59,551 nt of DNA from Burkholderiales bacterium (GCA_017307865.1 JAFKGE010000041.1:1-59551); one strand, 5' to 3'; positions 33,129-41,381 are shown, counted from the stretch's first letter. Numbers and translations are program-made. Notes: generated by a model from the letters alone, not told the origin.

Positions 33129-33914
33129 TCAGTTCTTGTAGCTCGGGTCGATGCGATCGACCTGCCGCACCAGCGCGTCGAACACGTCCTGCCCGGCGCC
33201 CTTGCTCGGGTCGAACTGGAAGGAGTCGCGCGTGCACTGCGCGGCGATCGCCTCGGGCACGGGCAGCGGCGCGCCCATGCTTTGCGTGGCCAGCTGCACC
33301 TCGCAGGCGCGTTGCAAGGTCCACAGCACGGCAAAGGCCAGCGGCAGGGTCTCGCCCCAGCTCAGCAGGCCGTGGTTGCGCAGGATGACGGCTTTTCGAT
33401 CACCAATGCTGGCCACCACGCGCGGGCCTTCGTTGGCGCGAATGGTGATGCCCTCGAAGTCGTGATAGGCCACCATGCCGTGCAGCTGCGCGCTGTAGAA
33501 GTTGCTTTGCGACAGGCCCGAGGCCAGCGAGGCCACGGCCACGCCGGCGGTGGTGTGCGTGTGCATCACGCAATGCGCGCCTTGCACCCCGTCATGGATG
33601 CAGCTGTGCAGCACGTAGCCGGCGGGATTGATGGGGTGTTTCGACCCGTCGAGGATGTTGCCCGCCAGGTCGATCTTGACCAGGTTGCTGGCCGTGACCT
33701 CGCTGTAGTGCAGGCCGAAGGGGTTGATGAGAAAGTGCTTGTCGCCCCCGCTGGCGCTTGCGGGCACGCGCAGGGTGATGTGGTTGTAGATCATCTCGGT
33801 CCAGCCGAGCAGCGCAAACACGCGGTAGCAGGCGGCCAGCTGCACGCGCGCGGCCCATTCGTCGGCGTGCACGCGGCCCAGCAGGTTGCGCAGAGGGACG
33901 TCGGCGGCGCTCAT
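33129..33914 (-). CDS. Class II aldolase/adducin family protein
   Basis: A 261-residue zinc-dependent aldolase-fold protein. The zinc-ligand histidines are visible in VMHTHTTAGVAVAS (H-x-H) and in ILRNHGLLSWG; an acidic residue near FGLHYSEVTASNLV is the family general acid/base region. It is the last gene of the hpa operon, overlapping hpaI by four bases. The standard homoprotocatechuate route does not need a second aldolase, so its job here is unclear; it might handle a side product or another aromatic pathway. Confidence 0.82.
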   Translation of the reverse strand: MSAADVPLRNLLGRVHADEWAARVQLAACYRVFALLGWTEMIYNHITLRVPASASGGDKHFLINPFGLHYSEVTASNLVKIDLAGNILDGSKHPINPAGYVLHSCIHDGVQGAHCVMHTHTTAGVAVASLASGLSQSNFYSAQLHGMVAYHDFEGITIRANEGPRVVASIGDRKAVILRNHGLLSWGETLPLAFAVLWTLQRACEVQLATQSMGAPLPVPEAIAAQCTRDSFQFDPSKGAGQDVFDALVRQVDRIDPSYKN

Positions 33915-34705
33915 GCCTGGCCCTTGAAGACCTTGGCCAGGCGCGTGGTTTCGCGCGCCAGGCTGACGGTGTCCAGGCCCACGGCGACGAAGGTGGCGCC
34001 CCACTCCAGGTAGCGGTGCGCCACGGCCTCGTCCACCGCCAGCGTGCCGGCGGCCTTGCCGGTGGCGACGATGCGGCGCGTGGCGCTTTCGAACAGCGCC
34101 AGCATCTCGGGGTGGCCGGGCTCGCCGCGGTGGCCCATCGAGGCCGACAGGTCGGCCGGACCGATGAAGATGCCGTCCACGCCGTCCACCGCGGCAATGG
34201 CCTCCAGGTTGTCGATGGCCGTGCGCGTCTCGGCCTGCACCAGCACGCACAGGCGGTCGTTGGCCTCGTGCACGTAGCGCGGGCGGCGCCCCCAGCGCGC
34301 GGCGCGCCCGCCGGCCACGCCACGAATGCCGCCGCTGCCGTCCGCCTCGGGATAGCGCGCGGCACGCACGATGGCCGCCGCCTGCTCGGCCGTGTCGACC
34401 ATGGGCACCAGCAGGGTCTGCACGCCCAGGTCCAGGTACTGCTTGATCAGCATCTCGCCCACGTGGCCCAGGCCCATGGGCAGGCGCGTGATGGGGTGCA
34501 CCGCCGGATAGGCGGCCAGCGCCTGCAGCTGGTAGAGGATGCTTTGCAGGCTGTGCGAGGTGTGCTCGCCATCGATCAGCAGCCAGTCGAAGCCCGCACC
34601 GGCGGCGATCTCGCCCGTCAGCGTGTTGGGCAGGTTGAGCCAGTAGCCGATCTGGGGGCGCTTCTCGAGCAGCGCCTGCTTGAACAGGTTGGGAGGGGTT
34701 TGCAT
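33911..34705 (-). CDS. hpaI: 4-hydroxy-2-oxoheptanedioate aldolase
   Basis: A 264-residue class II (Mg/Mn-dependent) aldolase of the HpcH/HpaI family, cleaving 2,4-dihydroxyhept-2-ene-1,7-dioate to pyruvate and succinic semialdehyde. Landmarks: IGYWLNLPNTLTGEIAAGAGFDWLLIDGEH (in part), the metal-ligand Glu in LVQAETRTAIDNLEAI, IFIGPADLSASMGHRG and the ARYPEADGSGGIRG loop. Start ATG 34705 follows GGGAGGGG. The gene is in the hpa operon after hpaH, but a 225-base gap with two kinds of repeat separates them. Confidence 0.93.
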   Translation of the reverse strand: MQTPPNLFKQALLEKRPQIGYWLNLPNTLTGEIAAGAGFDWLLIDGEHTSHSLQSILYQLQALAAYPAVHPITRLPMGLGHVGEMLIKQYLDLGVQTLLVPMVDTAEQAAAIVRAARYPEADGSGGIRGVAGGRAARWGRRPRYVHEANDRLCVLVQAETRTAIDNLEAIAAVDGVDGIFIGPADLSASMGHRGEPGHPEMLALFESATRRIVATGKAAGTLAVDEAVAHRYLEWGATFVAVGLDTVSLARETTRLAKVFKGQA

Positions 34706-34733
34706 GGTGAGCCTTGGTGGATCGAGGAAAACC

Positions 34734-34916
34734 TTTGAACGCAGAAGACGCAAAGTAGTCACAAAGGGCGCAGAAGGATTCAAAATTTTTATTGAATTCC
34801 TTTCAATGCCTTGTGCAAAAAGCGCCAACAGCTATTGTTTTAGAAGCATTTTTTGTTTGTCTTTTTTGCGCCCTTTGCGAATCCTTTGCGCCCTCTGCGT
34901 TCGGCTGTTCGGCTGT
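34734..34916. repeat. Large imperfect inverted repeat (GCAGARGRCGCAAAG arms) with nested dispersed repeat
   Basis: The left arm (34734-34781) and right arm (34862-34904) are about 40-base complements built of ~17-base modules such as CGCAGAGGGCGCAAAGG. Between them lies dispersed repeat copy F (34781-34850). Three tandem copies of TTCGGCTG follow (34900-34923). The same arm sequence recurs at 39810-39910. It fills the hpaH-hpaI gap. Confidence 0.75.
34781..34850 (+). repeat. Dispersed ~60-bp repeat, copy F
   Basis: Recognised by AAAAGCGCCAACAGCTATTG followed by TTTTAGAAGC, with an AT-rich left end. It sits in the loop of the larger inverted repeat. Confidence 0.6.
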
Positions 34917-34930
34917 TCGGCTGTTCTGCC

Positions 34931-35746
34931 TCAGACAAACGCAAACGCCAGCTTGCCCAGCGGCCCGTAGTCGGCCTCGAACACGTCGCCCGCGCGCGCC
35001 GCCACCGGCCGCGTGAACGAGCCGGCCAGCACGATCTGGCCGGCTTTGAGCGTCTCGCCCCAGCGCGCCAGCTTGCCCGCCAGCCAGGCGATGCCGATGG
35101 CCGGGTCGCCCTGCACGCCGGCGGCCAGGCCGGTTTCTTCGACCGCCCCGTTTTGCCGCAGGATGGCGCCGACCCAGGCGCGGTCGATGGCGCGCGCGTC
35201 GGCCCGGCCGGCGCCGATGACGATGCCGGCGTTGGCCGCGTTGTCGCTGATGGTGTCGAACACCTTGCGCATGACGCGCGTGTGGCGGTCGAACTGCTCG
35301 ATGCGCGCGTCGATGATCTCGATTGCCGGCGTGACATATTCGGTAGCAGCCAGCACTTGCTCCACGCCGATCTCAGGCCCTTTCAGGTCGGACTTGAGGA
35401 CGAAGGCCAGTTCCACCTCGACGCGCGGCGCGATGAAGCGCGAGACCGGAATCTCGAGCACCTGGCCCGGCGTGCAGGTGTAGCGCATCGAGTCGAGCAG
35501 GGTGCCGTAGTCGGGCTCGTCGATCTGGCTGCTGATCTGCATGGCGCGCGAGGTCAGGCCGATCTTGTGGCCGATCACCTGGCGCCCCTCGGCCAGCTGC
35601 AGCGCCACCCAGGCGCGGCCGATGCGGTAGCCGTCCTCCACCGTCATGGCGGAAAAGCGCTTGGAAAAGTGCTCGACGGGCACGCGGGATTTTTCGCTGG
35701 CCTGCAGTTCGGCGGCGAGGGTCTGGATCTGGTCTTCGGTCAGCAT
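34931..35746 (-). CDS. hpaH: 2-oxo-hept-4-ene-1,7-dioate hydratase
   Basis: A 271-residue member of the 2-keto-4-pentenoate hydratase family (same fold as FAH), adding water to 2-oxohept-3/4-ene-dioate before HpaI cleavage. Landmarks: GHKIGLTSRAMQ, EPDYGTLLDSM, PRVEVELAFVLKSDL (metal-ligand E-x-E) and EIIDARIEQF. The C-terminus GPLGKLAFAFV is standard. It lies between two inverted-repeat regions in the hpa operon. Confidence 0.92.
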   Translation of the reverse strand: MLTEDQIQTLAAELQASEKSRVPVEHFSKRFSAMTVEDGYRIGRAWVALQLAEGRQVIGHKIGLTSRAMQISSQIDEPDYGTLLDSMRYTCTPGQVLEIPVSRFIAPRVEVELAFVLKSDLKGPEIGVEQVLAATEYVTPAIEIIDARIEQFDRHTRVMRKVFDTISDNAANAGIVIGAGRADARAIDRAWVGAILRQNGAVEETGLAAGVQGDPAIGIAWLAGKLARWGETLKAGQIVLAGSFTRPVAARAGDVFEADYGPLGKLAFAFV

Positions 35747-35787
35747 GCTATTTCTTCAATCTGCGGTGCAGGGTGATGCGCCGTTGC

Positions 35788-35879
35788 CCTCACCCCTGCC
35801 CTCTCCCAGAGGGGGAGGGAGTAAAAACCGGCGCGGCCCGACCCCCTCGCCCCTCTGGGGAGAGGGCTGGGGTGAGGGG
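35788..35879. repeat. 92-bp inverted repeat of CCCTCACCCC-GCCCTCTCCC type
   Basis: The left arm (35788-35815) begins CCTCACCCCTGCCCTCTCCC and the right arm (35850-35879) is its near-exact reverse complement, with about 34 bases between. It lies between hpaF and hpaH. I recall this CCCTCTCCC/GGGAGAGGG motif in many bacterial intergenic regions. A stable hairpin in the transcript is expected. Confidence 0.75.
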
Positions 35880-35893
35880 CTGCGGCGCATCCT

Positions 35894-36358
35894 TCACGAT
35901 GGAATCTTCTTGAACAGCGGATGCAGCGTGCTGTGCTTGGCGTCGAACACCTCGGCGCCCTCGTCCACCTGCACCGTCAGGCCGATGTGGCGCGTGGCCA
36001 TCACGGGGTCGAGCCGCCCGCGCAGGGCGGCCGTCACGGCCTCGCCGGCGCGCTGCTGCGTGGCCGCGCTGCGCCCGCGCGCCATGCGCAGGTTGGCGTA
36101 CATGAAGGCGTATTCGCCCGGGTCGGGGCCGCTGATGCCGGTCTTGCCGGCGCCCGCGGCGCGCCCGGCGGCGCCGCCGTCGGCCAGCGCGAAGTGCGGC
36201 GCCGGGTAGGCCAGCACGCGCGTGCCGCCGTGGGGAAAGACCTGGGCGCCGGCCTCGTCGCGCACGGCCAGCATGGCGTCGGCGGCGTCGCGGCACAAAA
36301 GGGGCATGTCGACGATGGCGTCGAGGTTGCCGGAATAAAGAATCACCAGATGGGGCAT
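35894..36358 (-). CDS. hpaF: 5-carboxymethyl-2-hydroxymuconate delta-isomerase
   Basis: A 154-residue protein of the CHMI/HpaF family (tautomerase-like fold). It begins MPHLVILYSGNLD, giving the N-terminal proline after Met removal that is catalytic in this fold. Further landmarks: GTRVLAYPAPHFALADG and MYANLRMARGRS, then LTVQVDEGAEVFDAKHSTLH. It is slightly longer than the ~126-residue E. coli enzyme. Only 7 bases separate it from hpaD upstream. Confidence 0.9.
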   Translation of the reverse strand: MPHLVILYSGNLDAIVDMPLLCRDAADAMLAVRDEAGAQVFPHGGTRVLAYPAPHFALADGGAAGRAAGAGKTGISGPDPGEYAFMYANLRMARGRSAATQQRAGEAVTAALRGRLDPVMATRHIGLTVQVDEGAEVFDAKHSTLHPLFKKIPS

Positions 36359-36365
36359 GTTTTTC

Positions 36366-37289
36366 TCACAATCTCGCGCTGGACCTGAAGCTCGTCGCAC
36401 GCGAGGCCTCGGGCGGCGGCACCGCCGCCCCATCCTGGGGCGTGACGGGAAACACCGCGTTGATCTGGCCCGTGCCCGAGGCGGCGAAATAGGGCGTGAT
36501 GACCTCGGCCCGGCCGTCGTAGGCCGACCAGCCCAAGGCGCCCAGCAGCATCGCCGTGTCGTGCATGAAGCCCTCGCCGTGGCCCTTGCTCGCGTACTCC
36601 GGCAGCATGGCACAAAAATCGGCCCATTCGCCGGCCTGCCACATGTCGATCACGTGGTGGTCCAGCCGCCCCAGAAAGGGACTCCAGATCTTGAAGGCGA
36701 ACTCGGGCGCCAGCCCGTTTTGCGCAAAGCGGTGCGACAGCGAGCCGCTGGCCAGGAAAGCTACCGTGCCGTCGTAGTGCTTTTCGACCGCCTCGCGCAT
36801 GGCCCAGCCCAGGCGCGCGCTGTCGTTGAGGTAGTGGCTGGTGCACAGCGCCGACACCGACACCACCTTGAAGTGCTCGTCCTCGTTCATGTAGCGCATG
36901 GGCACCAGGGTGCCGTACTCGGGCTGCAGCGTGGTGGCGTCGTGCGCCAGCGTTTCCACGCCCTGCTCGTTGCACACCCGCGCCAGCAGCCGCCCGAGCT
37001 CAGGGTTGCCGTTGAAGGCGTAGGCCATGTTGCTGATGAAGTGCGGCAGCTCGTTGCTGGTGTAGGTGCCGGCCCAGCGCGGCGCGCAGTTGAGGTGATA
37101 GTTGGCGTTGACCAGCCAGTGGGTGTCGAACACCACCAGCGTGTCCACCCCCAGCGCGCGGCAGCGCCGGCCGATTTCGCGGTGGCCCTCGATGGCGTCG
37201 GCGCGCGTGCCGTGGCGCTCGCCCGGCAACTCGCTCAGGTACATGCTGGGCACGTGGGTGATCTTGGCGGCCAAGGCGAGCTTGCCCAT
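36366..37289 (-). CDS. hpaD: 3,4-dihydroxyphenylacetate 2,3-dioxygenase
   Basis: A 307-residue ring-cleavage dioxygenase of the LigB-type (class III) extradiol family, opening homoprotocatechuate between C2 and C3. Candidate Fe(II)/active-site residues: H12 in AAKITHVPSMYL, the H in FDTHWLVNANYHLNC, and E in the NEDEHFKVV region. Also conserved are GSLSHRFAQNG and GEGFMHDTAMLLGALGW. It heads the meta-cleavage steps and is followed by hpaF. No hydroxylase genes (hpaB, hpaC) are in the window. Confidence 0.92.
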   Translation of the reverse strand: MGKLALAAKITHVPSMYLSELPGERHGTRADAIEGHREIGRRCRALGVDTLVVFDTHWLVNANYHLNCAPRWAGTYTSNELPHFISNMAYAFNGNPELGRLLARVCNEQGVETLAHDATTLQPEYGTLVPMRYMNEDEHFKVVSVSALCTSHYLNDSARLGWAMREAVEKHYDGTVAFLASGSLSHRFAQNGLAPEFAFKIWSPFLGRLDHHVIDMWQAGEWADFCAMLPEYASKGHGEGFMHDTAMLLGALGWSAYDGRAEVITPYFAASGTGQINAVFPVTPQDGAAVPPPEASRATSFRSSARL

Positions 37290-37332
37290 GGTTTGTCTCC
37301 TCGCGCGGTGGCGTCGGTGGTGTGGACGGAGG

Positions 37333-38298
37333 TCAGCCTTCCTGCGTGATGCCGGCCTTGCGGATCACCTCGGCGTAGCGCGCGATCTCGCTCTGGATGA
37401 AGGCGCCGAACTGCGCCGGCGTGCCCGACTTGTCGGCGATGCCGCCCTTGTTCAGCGCCTCGGCCACGGCCGGCGCCTTGAGCGCCTGGTTCACCGCCGC
37501 GTTCACGCGCTGCACGATGTCGTCGGGCACGCCGGCGGGCGCCAGCATGCCGTTCCAGGAGTTGGACTCGACCTTGGCGCCCTGCTCGGCCAGCGTGGGG
37601 ATGTCGGGCGCGTACTGCGAGCGTTGGGCCGTGGCCATGCCGATGGCCACCAGCTTGCCCGAGCCCACGTGGCCGCGAAACTCGGGCCAGTTGCCGAACA
37701 TCATCGACACCTGCCCGCCCAGCAGATCGGCCAGCGCGGGGGCCTGACCCTTGTAGGGCACGTGCACGATGTTCGGCGCATTCAAGGCGGCCTTGAGCAT
37801 CTCGCCGGCCAGGTGCGCCGAGGTGCCATTGCCGAACGAGGCGTAGCTGAGCGGTTGGCCCGCCTTGACCTGCGCGGCGATGTCCGCCACCGTCTTCAGC
37901 CCGCTGCCGGGGTGCGTGGCCAACACGTGCTCGGACAGGCCCATCAGCGCCACCGGGCGCAGGTCGCGCGCGCCATCGTAGGGCAGCTTCTTGATGAGCG
38001 TCTGGTTGACGCAAAAGCTGTTGGCCACGGTGACGAAGCTGTATCCGTCGGGCGCCGACTTGGCCACGTTGTCCACGCCGATCACGGTGCCGGCGCCGGG
38101 GCGGTTTTCGACCACCACGGTCTGCCCCAGCGACTTGCCGAGCTCGGCCGCGACCAGGCGCGTGACGTAGTCGGTGGTGCCGCCGGGCGGAAAGGGCACC
38201 ACCCAGCGCAGCGGTTTGGTCGGCCAGGCCTGGGCGCGTGCGGCCAGCGGAAGGACGGCGGCCGCGGCGGCGGCCTGGATGAGATGACGACGTTGCAT
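37333..38298 (-). CDS. Bug-type solute receptor inside the hpa operon
   Basis: A 321-residue exported receptor of the tripartite tricarboxylate family. Leader MQRRHLIQAAAAAAVLPLAARAQ, then LRWVVPFPPGGTTDYVTR, VVENRPGAGTVIGVDNVAK, APDGYSF and IPTLAEQG. It begins 4 bases after hpaE ends and precedes hpaD by 43, so it is cotranscribed with the pathway. I infer that it captures (hydroxy)phenylacetate or a related acid; no tctAB membrane partner is nearby. Confidence 0.9.
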   Translation of the reverse strand: MQRRHLIQAAAAAAVLPLAARAQAWPTKPLRWVVPFPPGGTTDYVTRLVAAELGKSLGQTVVVENRPGAGTVIGVDNVAKSAPDGYSFVTVANSFCVNQTLIKKLPYDGARDLRPVALMGLSEHVLATHPGSGLKTVADIAAQVKAGQPLSYASFGNGTSAHLAGEMLKAALNAPNIVHVPYKGQAPALADLLGGQVSMMFGNWPEFRGHVGSGKLVAIGMATAQRSQYAPDIPTLAEQGAKVESNSWNGMLAPAGVPDDIVQRVNAAVNQALKAPAVAEALNKGGIADKSGTPAQFGAFIQSEIARYAEVIRKAGITQEG

Positions 38299-38302
38299 GA
38301 TT

Positions 38303-39772
38303 TCAAGTTCCCCAGTGTGGAATGTGATGACTGCCCATCGACACCGCGATGTTCTTGGGCTCCAGAAAAACCTCATAGCTCCAGGTGCCGCCCTCGCGTC
38401 CCGTGCCGCTGGCCTTGGTGCCGCCGAAGGGCTGGCGCAGATCGCGCACGTTCTGGCTGTTGACGAAGCACATGCCGGCCTCGATGGCGGCGGCCACGCG
38501 GTGCGCGCGGCCGATGTTCTCGCTCCACACGTAGCTCGACAGGCCGTACTGGATGTCGTTGGCCAGTTCGATGGCGTGCGCCTCGTCCTTGAACGGAATC
38601 AGGCAGGCCACCGGGCCGAAGATTTCTTCCTGCGCGATCTTCATGCGGTTGTCGACGTCGGCGAACACCGTCGGCCAGACGTAGTTGCCCTGGGCCACGC
38701 GCGCCGGCAGCTCGGGCGCGTAGCTGGGGCGGCCGGTGCCGCCGCACAGCAGGGTGGCGCCCTCGCGCGGGCCCAGCTCGATGTAGTGGCGCACCTTGGC
38801 CAGGTGGTTCTGGCTGATCATCGGGCCGACGATGGTGTTCTCGTCCTGCGGGTCGCCCACGGTGATTTTCTTGGCACGCTCGGCAAACCGCAGCGCGAAG
38901 TCGGCGTAGATGCTGGCCTGCACCAGGATGCGGCTGCCGGCGGTGCAGCGCTCGCCGTTGTTGCTGAAGATCATGAACACGGCGGCGTCCAGCGCGCGGT
39001 CCAGGTCGGCGTCTTCAAACACCACGAAGGGGCTCTTGCCGCCCAGCTCCATGCTGAACTTCTTCAGGCCCGCGCTGCGCACGATGCGGTTGCCGGTGGC
39101 GGTCGAGCCGGTGAAGCTGATCGCCCGCACGTCGGGGTGCGCGCACAGCGGCTCGCCGGCCTCCTTGCCGAAGCCGTGCACCACGTTCAGCACGCCGGCC
39201 GGAATGCCGGCTTCCAGCGCCAGCTCGCCCAGGCGCGCGGCCGTGAGGGGCGACAGCTCGCTCATCTTCAGCACCGCCGTGTTGCCGAAGGCCAGGCAGG
39301 GCGCGACCTTCCACGTCGCCGTCATGAAGGGCACGTTCCAGGGGCTGATCAGCGCGCACACGCCGACCGGGTGGAACAGCGTGTAGTTCAGGTGCGTGGG
39401 CGTGGGGTAGGTGTGGCCGTCGACGCGCACGCACATCTCGGCGAAGTAGCTGAAATTGTCGGCCGCGCGCGGCACCAGCTGCTTGCCGGTCTGGCCGATG
39501 GTCTGGCCGGTGTCGTCGGTCTCGGTCGTCGACAGCTCGGGCACGTGCTTGGCGATCAGCGCGCCCAGGGCGCGGATCTTCTTGGCGCGCTCGGGTGCGG
39601 GCAGGCCGGCCCACTTGGGGAAGGCCGCCTTGGCGGCGGCCACGGCGGCGTGCACCTCGGCTTCACCGCCCGAGGCGACTTCGGCCAGCACGGCTTGGGT
39701 GGCAGGGTTGACGGTCTCGAAATAGTCGTGGCCGGCCACCGCCTTGCCGTCGATGAGGTGATCAATTTTCAT
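38303..39772 (-). CDS. hpaE: 5-carboxymethyl-2-hydroxymuconate semialdehyde dehydrogenase
   Basis: A 489-residue NAD-dependent aldehyde dehydrogenase oxidising the ring-cleavage product. Catalytic Glu is in KKFSMELGGKSPFVV and catalytic Cys in NNGERCTAGSRILVQ; the cofactor motif FTGSTATGNRI and the EEIFGPVACLIPF loop are normal. Position with hpaD, F, G, H and I assigns it as HpaE. It follows hpaG2 after an 86-base gap that contains most of the large inverted repeat at 39810-39910. Confidence 0.93.
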   Translation of the reverse strand: MKIDHLIDGKAVAGHDYFETVNPATQAVLAEVASGGEAEVHAAVAAAKAAFPKWAGLPAPERAKKIRALGALIAKHVPELSTTETDDTGQTIGQTGKQLVPRAADNFSYFAEMCVRVDGHTYPTPTHLNYTLFHPVGVCALISPWNVPFMTATWKVAPCLAFGNTAVLKMSELSPLTAARLGELALEAGIPAGVLNVVHGFGKEAGEPLCAHPDVRAISFTGSTATGNRIVRSAGLKKFSMELGGKSPFVVFEDADLDRALDAAVFMIFSNNGERCTAGSRILVQASIYADFALRFAERAKKITVGDPQDENTIVGPMISQNHLAKVRHYIELGPREGATLLCGGTGRPSYAPELPARVAQGNYVWPTVFADVDNRMKIAQEEIFGPVACLIPFKDEAHAIELANDIQYGLSSYVWSENIGRAHRVAAAIEAGMCFVNSQNVRDLRQPFGGTKASGTGREGGTWSYEVFLEPKNIAVSMGSHHIPHWGT

Positions 39773-39809
39773 GGGAGGCCTTGTTCAAGTTCAACGTGAA
39801 CGAATACCG

Positions 39810-39910
39810 GACGCAGAGGACGCAAAGGTTTCGCAAAGGACGCAAAAAAGACAGAATCTCACGAGGTCTTTTCTGCGCCCTCTGCGAGTTTCTGCGCCCT
39901 CTGCGTTCGG
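39810..39910. repeat. Large imperfect inverted repeat between hpaG2 and hpaE
   Basis: Left arm 39810-39852 (GACGCAGAGGACGCAAAGG...) and right arm 39868-39910 are ~43-base near-complements with about 15 bases between. Arms consist of two ~17-base modules and match those at 34734-34904. The hpaG2 stop (39859-39861) falls in the loop, and the right arm encodes the last ~16 residues of HpaG2. Confidence 0.8.
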
Positions 39911-40680
39911 CTGCTCGGGCTTTCGACGATGGTGTTTTCCAGCGCGCCGATGCCCTCGATCTCGCACACCACCACGCTGCCCACCGGGCAGTCCACCACG
40001 CCGTCGGGCGTGCCGGTCAGGATCACGTCGCCCGGGTTCAGCGTCATGAAGCTGCTGAAGTACTCGATCAGCGTCGGCACGTCGAACACCATGTCGGCGG
40101 TCGTGCCCTGCTGCGTGACGCTGCCGTTCACCGTGGTGCGCAGCTTCAGATTCATCGGATCGGCGATGTCGGACGCATCGACCAGCCAGGGGCCGATGGG
40201 CGTGCCGGTGTCGCGGTTTTTCACGCGCAGGTTGGGGCGGTACCAGTTTTCCAGGTAGTCGCGCACGGCGTAGTCGTTGGCCACGGTGTAGCCGCGCACG
40301 AAGTCGTAGGCGTCGGCCTTGCGTACATGTTTGGCTTCGCGGCCGATCACCACCGCCAGCTCGCATTCGTAGTGCATGTTCTGCACATCGTCGGGGCGCA
40401 CGGTGTGCCCGCGGTGGCCGATGAACGACGCCTCGCCCTTGGCAAAGGCCAGCGGCTCCTCGGGCGGCTTGAAGGCCAGCTCGCGCGCGTGGTCGGCATA
40501 GTTCAGGCCGAGGGCCAGCACGCTGCGCGCGCGCGGCACGGGTGCCAGCGGCGGCAGCCAGACGACCTCGTCGAAGGACAGCCGACGGCCCTGGAACGCC
40601 GGCGTCAGCAGTTCGAGCTGGCCGCCCTGCTCGATGGCGTCATGGATCGCGCCGGCCCAGGCGATGCGGGCATGCTTCAT
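39859..40680 (-). CDS. hpaG2: HpaG2: 2-oxo-heptenedioate isomerase/decarboxylase half
   Basis: A 273-residue FAH-family protein corresponding to one half of the fused HpaG/HpcE (5-oxopent-3-ene-1,2,5-tricarboxylate decarboxylase / isomerase). Landmarks: LALGLNYADHARELAF, metal ligands in NMHYECELAVVIGREA (E-x-E), VANDYAVRDYLENW, KNRDTGTPIGPWLV and LNPGDVILTGTPDGV. The final SSRTQRAQKLAEGAEKTS is encoded by the inverted-repeat arm and is foreign to the family. It overlaps hpaG1 by four bases. Confidence 0.9.
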   Translation of the reverse strand: MKHARIAWAGAIHDAIEQGGQLELLTPAFQGRRLSFDEVVWLPPLAPVPRARSVLALGLNYADHARELAFKPPEEPLAFAKGEASFIGHRGHTVRPDDVQNMHYECELAVVIGREAKHVRKADAYDFVRGYTVANDYAVRDYLENWYRPNLRVKNRDTGTPIGPWLVDASDIADPMNLKLRTTVNGSVTQQGTTADMVFDVPTLIEYFSSFMTLNPGDVILTGTPDGVVDCPVGSVVVCEIEGIGALENTIVESPSSRTQRAQKLAEGAEKTS

Positions 40681-41381
40681 GCGGCCTCCTGAGCCAAGGT
40701 GTGCACCAGCGGCGCCAGTCCGGGCGCGCTGATCTCGACCCGGTCACCCGCCCGCACGCGCGGCCGCGTGCCGTCTGCGAGGCAGTCCGTGCCCAGCAGC
40801 AGCACGTCGCCCGGTTGCAGGGTCATGAAGGCGCCGACGTCGGCCAGCAGGGTGGCGGCGTCGCGCACCAGGGTGGACAAATCCACCGTCTGCACCAGCG
40901 CGCCGTTGACGCGCGCCTCGATCCGCAAGGCCTTCAGGTCCACCTCGCGCAGCGGCGTGACGGCCGGTGCGCAGACCAGAAAGCCGTCGCGGTTGCGATA
41001 GCGGATGGCCGGCCGGTAGTAGCTGGCGTGCGGCAGGCTCAGGTCGTCCAGCAGCACGCAGCCGGCCACGCGGGCCAGTCCATCCAGTTCAAACTTGATA
41101 GCTGCTTGCGCTTTACTGGAGCGGGCTGCAGCCGCATTTGTCTCAAAATCACCGATCACCAGCCCCAGCGTGGCGCCCAGCTCGACCGCGCCCGTCACGG
41201 GCACCGCCGCGCCCGTGGGCGCGAAGCTGTTGGCGGTCTTGACGTAGAGCACGGGCGCGCGCGGTGCGGCCTTGTAGGGCGCCTGGCTCATCTTGGGCGC
41301 CCACCGATCCCACTCGCGGCGGAAGTTCAGCAAGGTGCCGTAGACGGTGCCGCGCGGCAGCCAGGGTGCATGCAGGCTCAT
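40677..41381 (-). CDS. hpaG1: HpaG1: FAH-family half of HpaG
   Basis: A 234-residue FAH-family protein equivalent to the other half of fused HpaG. Landmarks: GTVYGTLLNFRREWD, LYVKTANSFAPTGAAVPV, ELGATLGLVIGDFE (metal-ligand E), RYRNRDGFLVCAP and LQPGDVLLLGTDC. Residues about 77-98 (reading RSSKAQAAIKFEL) are encoded by dispersed repeat copy G, which inserted without breaking the frame. It overlaps hpaR by four bases, so regulator and enzyme are cotranscribed. Confidence 0.87.
   Translation of the reverse strand: MSLHAPWLPRGTVYGTLLNFRREWDRWAPKMSQAPYKAAPRAPVLYVKTANSFAPTGAAVPVTGAVELGATLGLVIGDFETNAAAARSSKAQAAIKFELDGLARVAGCVLLDDLSLPHASYYRPAIRYRNRDGFLVCAPAVTPLREVDLKALRIEARVNGALVQTVDLSTLVRDAATLLADVGAFMTLQPGDVLLLGTDCLADGTRPRVRAGDRVEISAPGLAPLVHTLAQEAA
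41086..41151 (-). repeat. Dispersed ~60-bp repeat, copy G, inside hpaG1
   Basis: On the minus strand it reads TGATTTTGAGAC, GGCTGCAGCC, then AAAGCGCAAGCAGCTATCAA. It is in the sense orientation of hpaG1 and is read in the same frame (AQAAI) as copy B in the ChaN-like gene. Confidence 0.75.
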
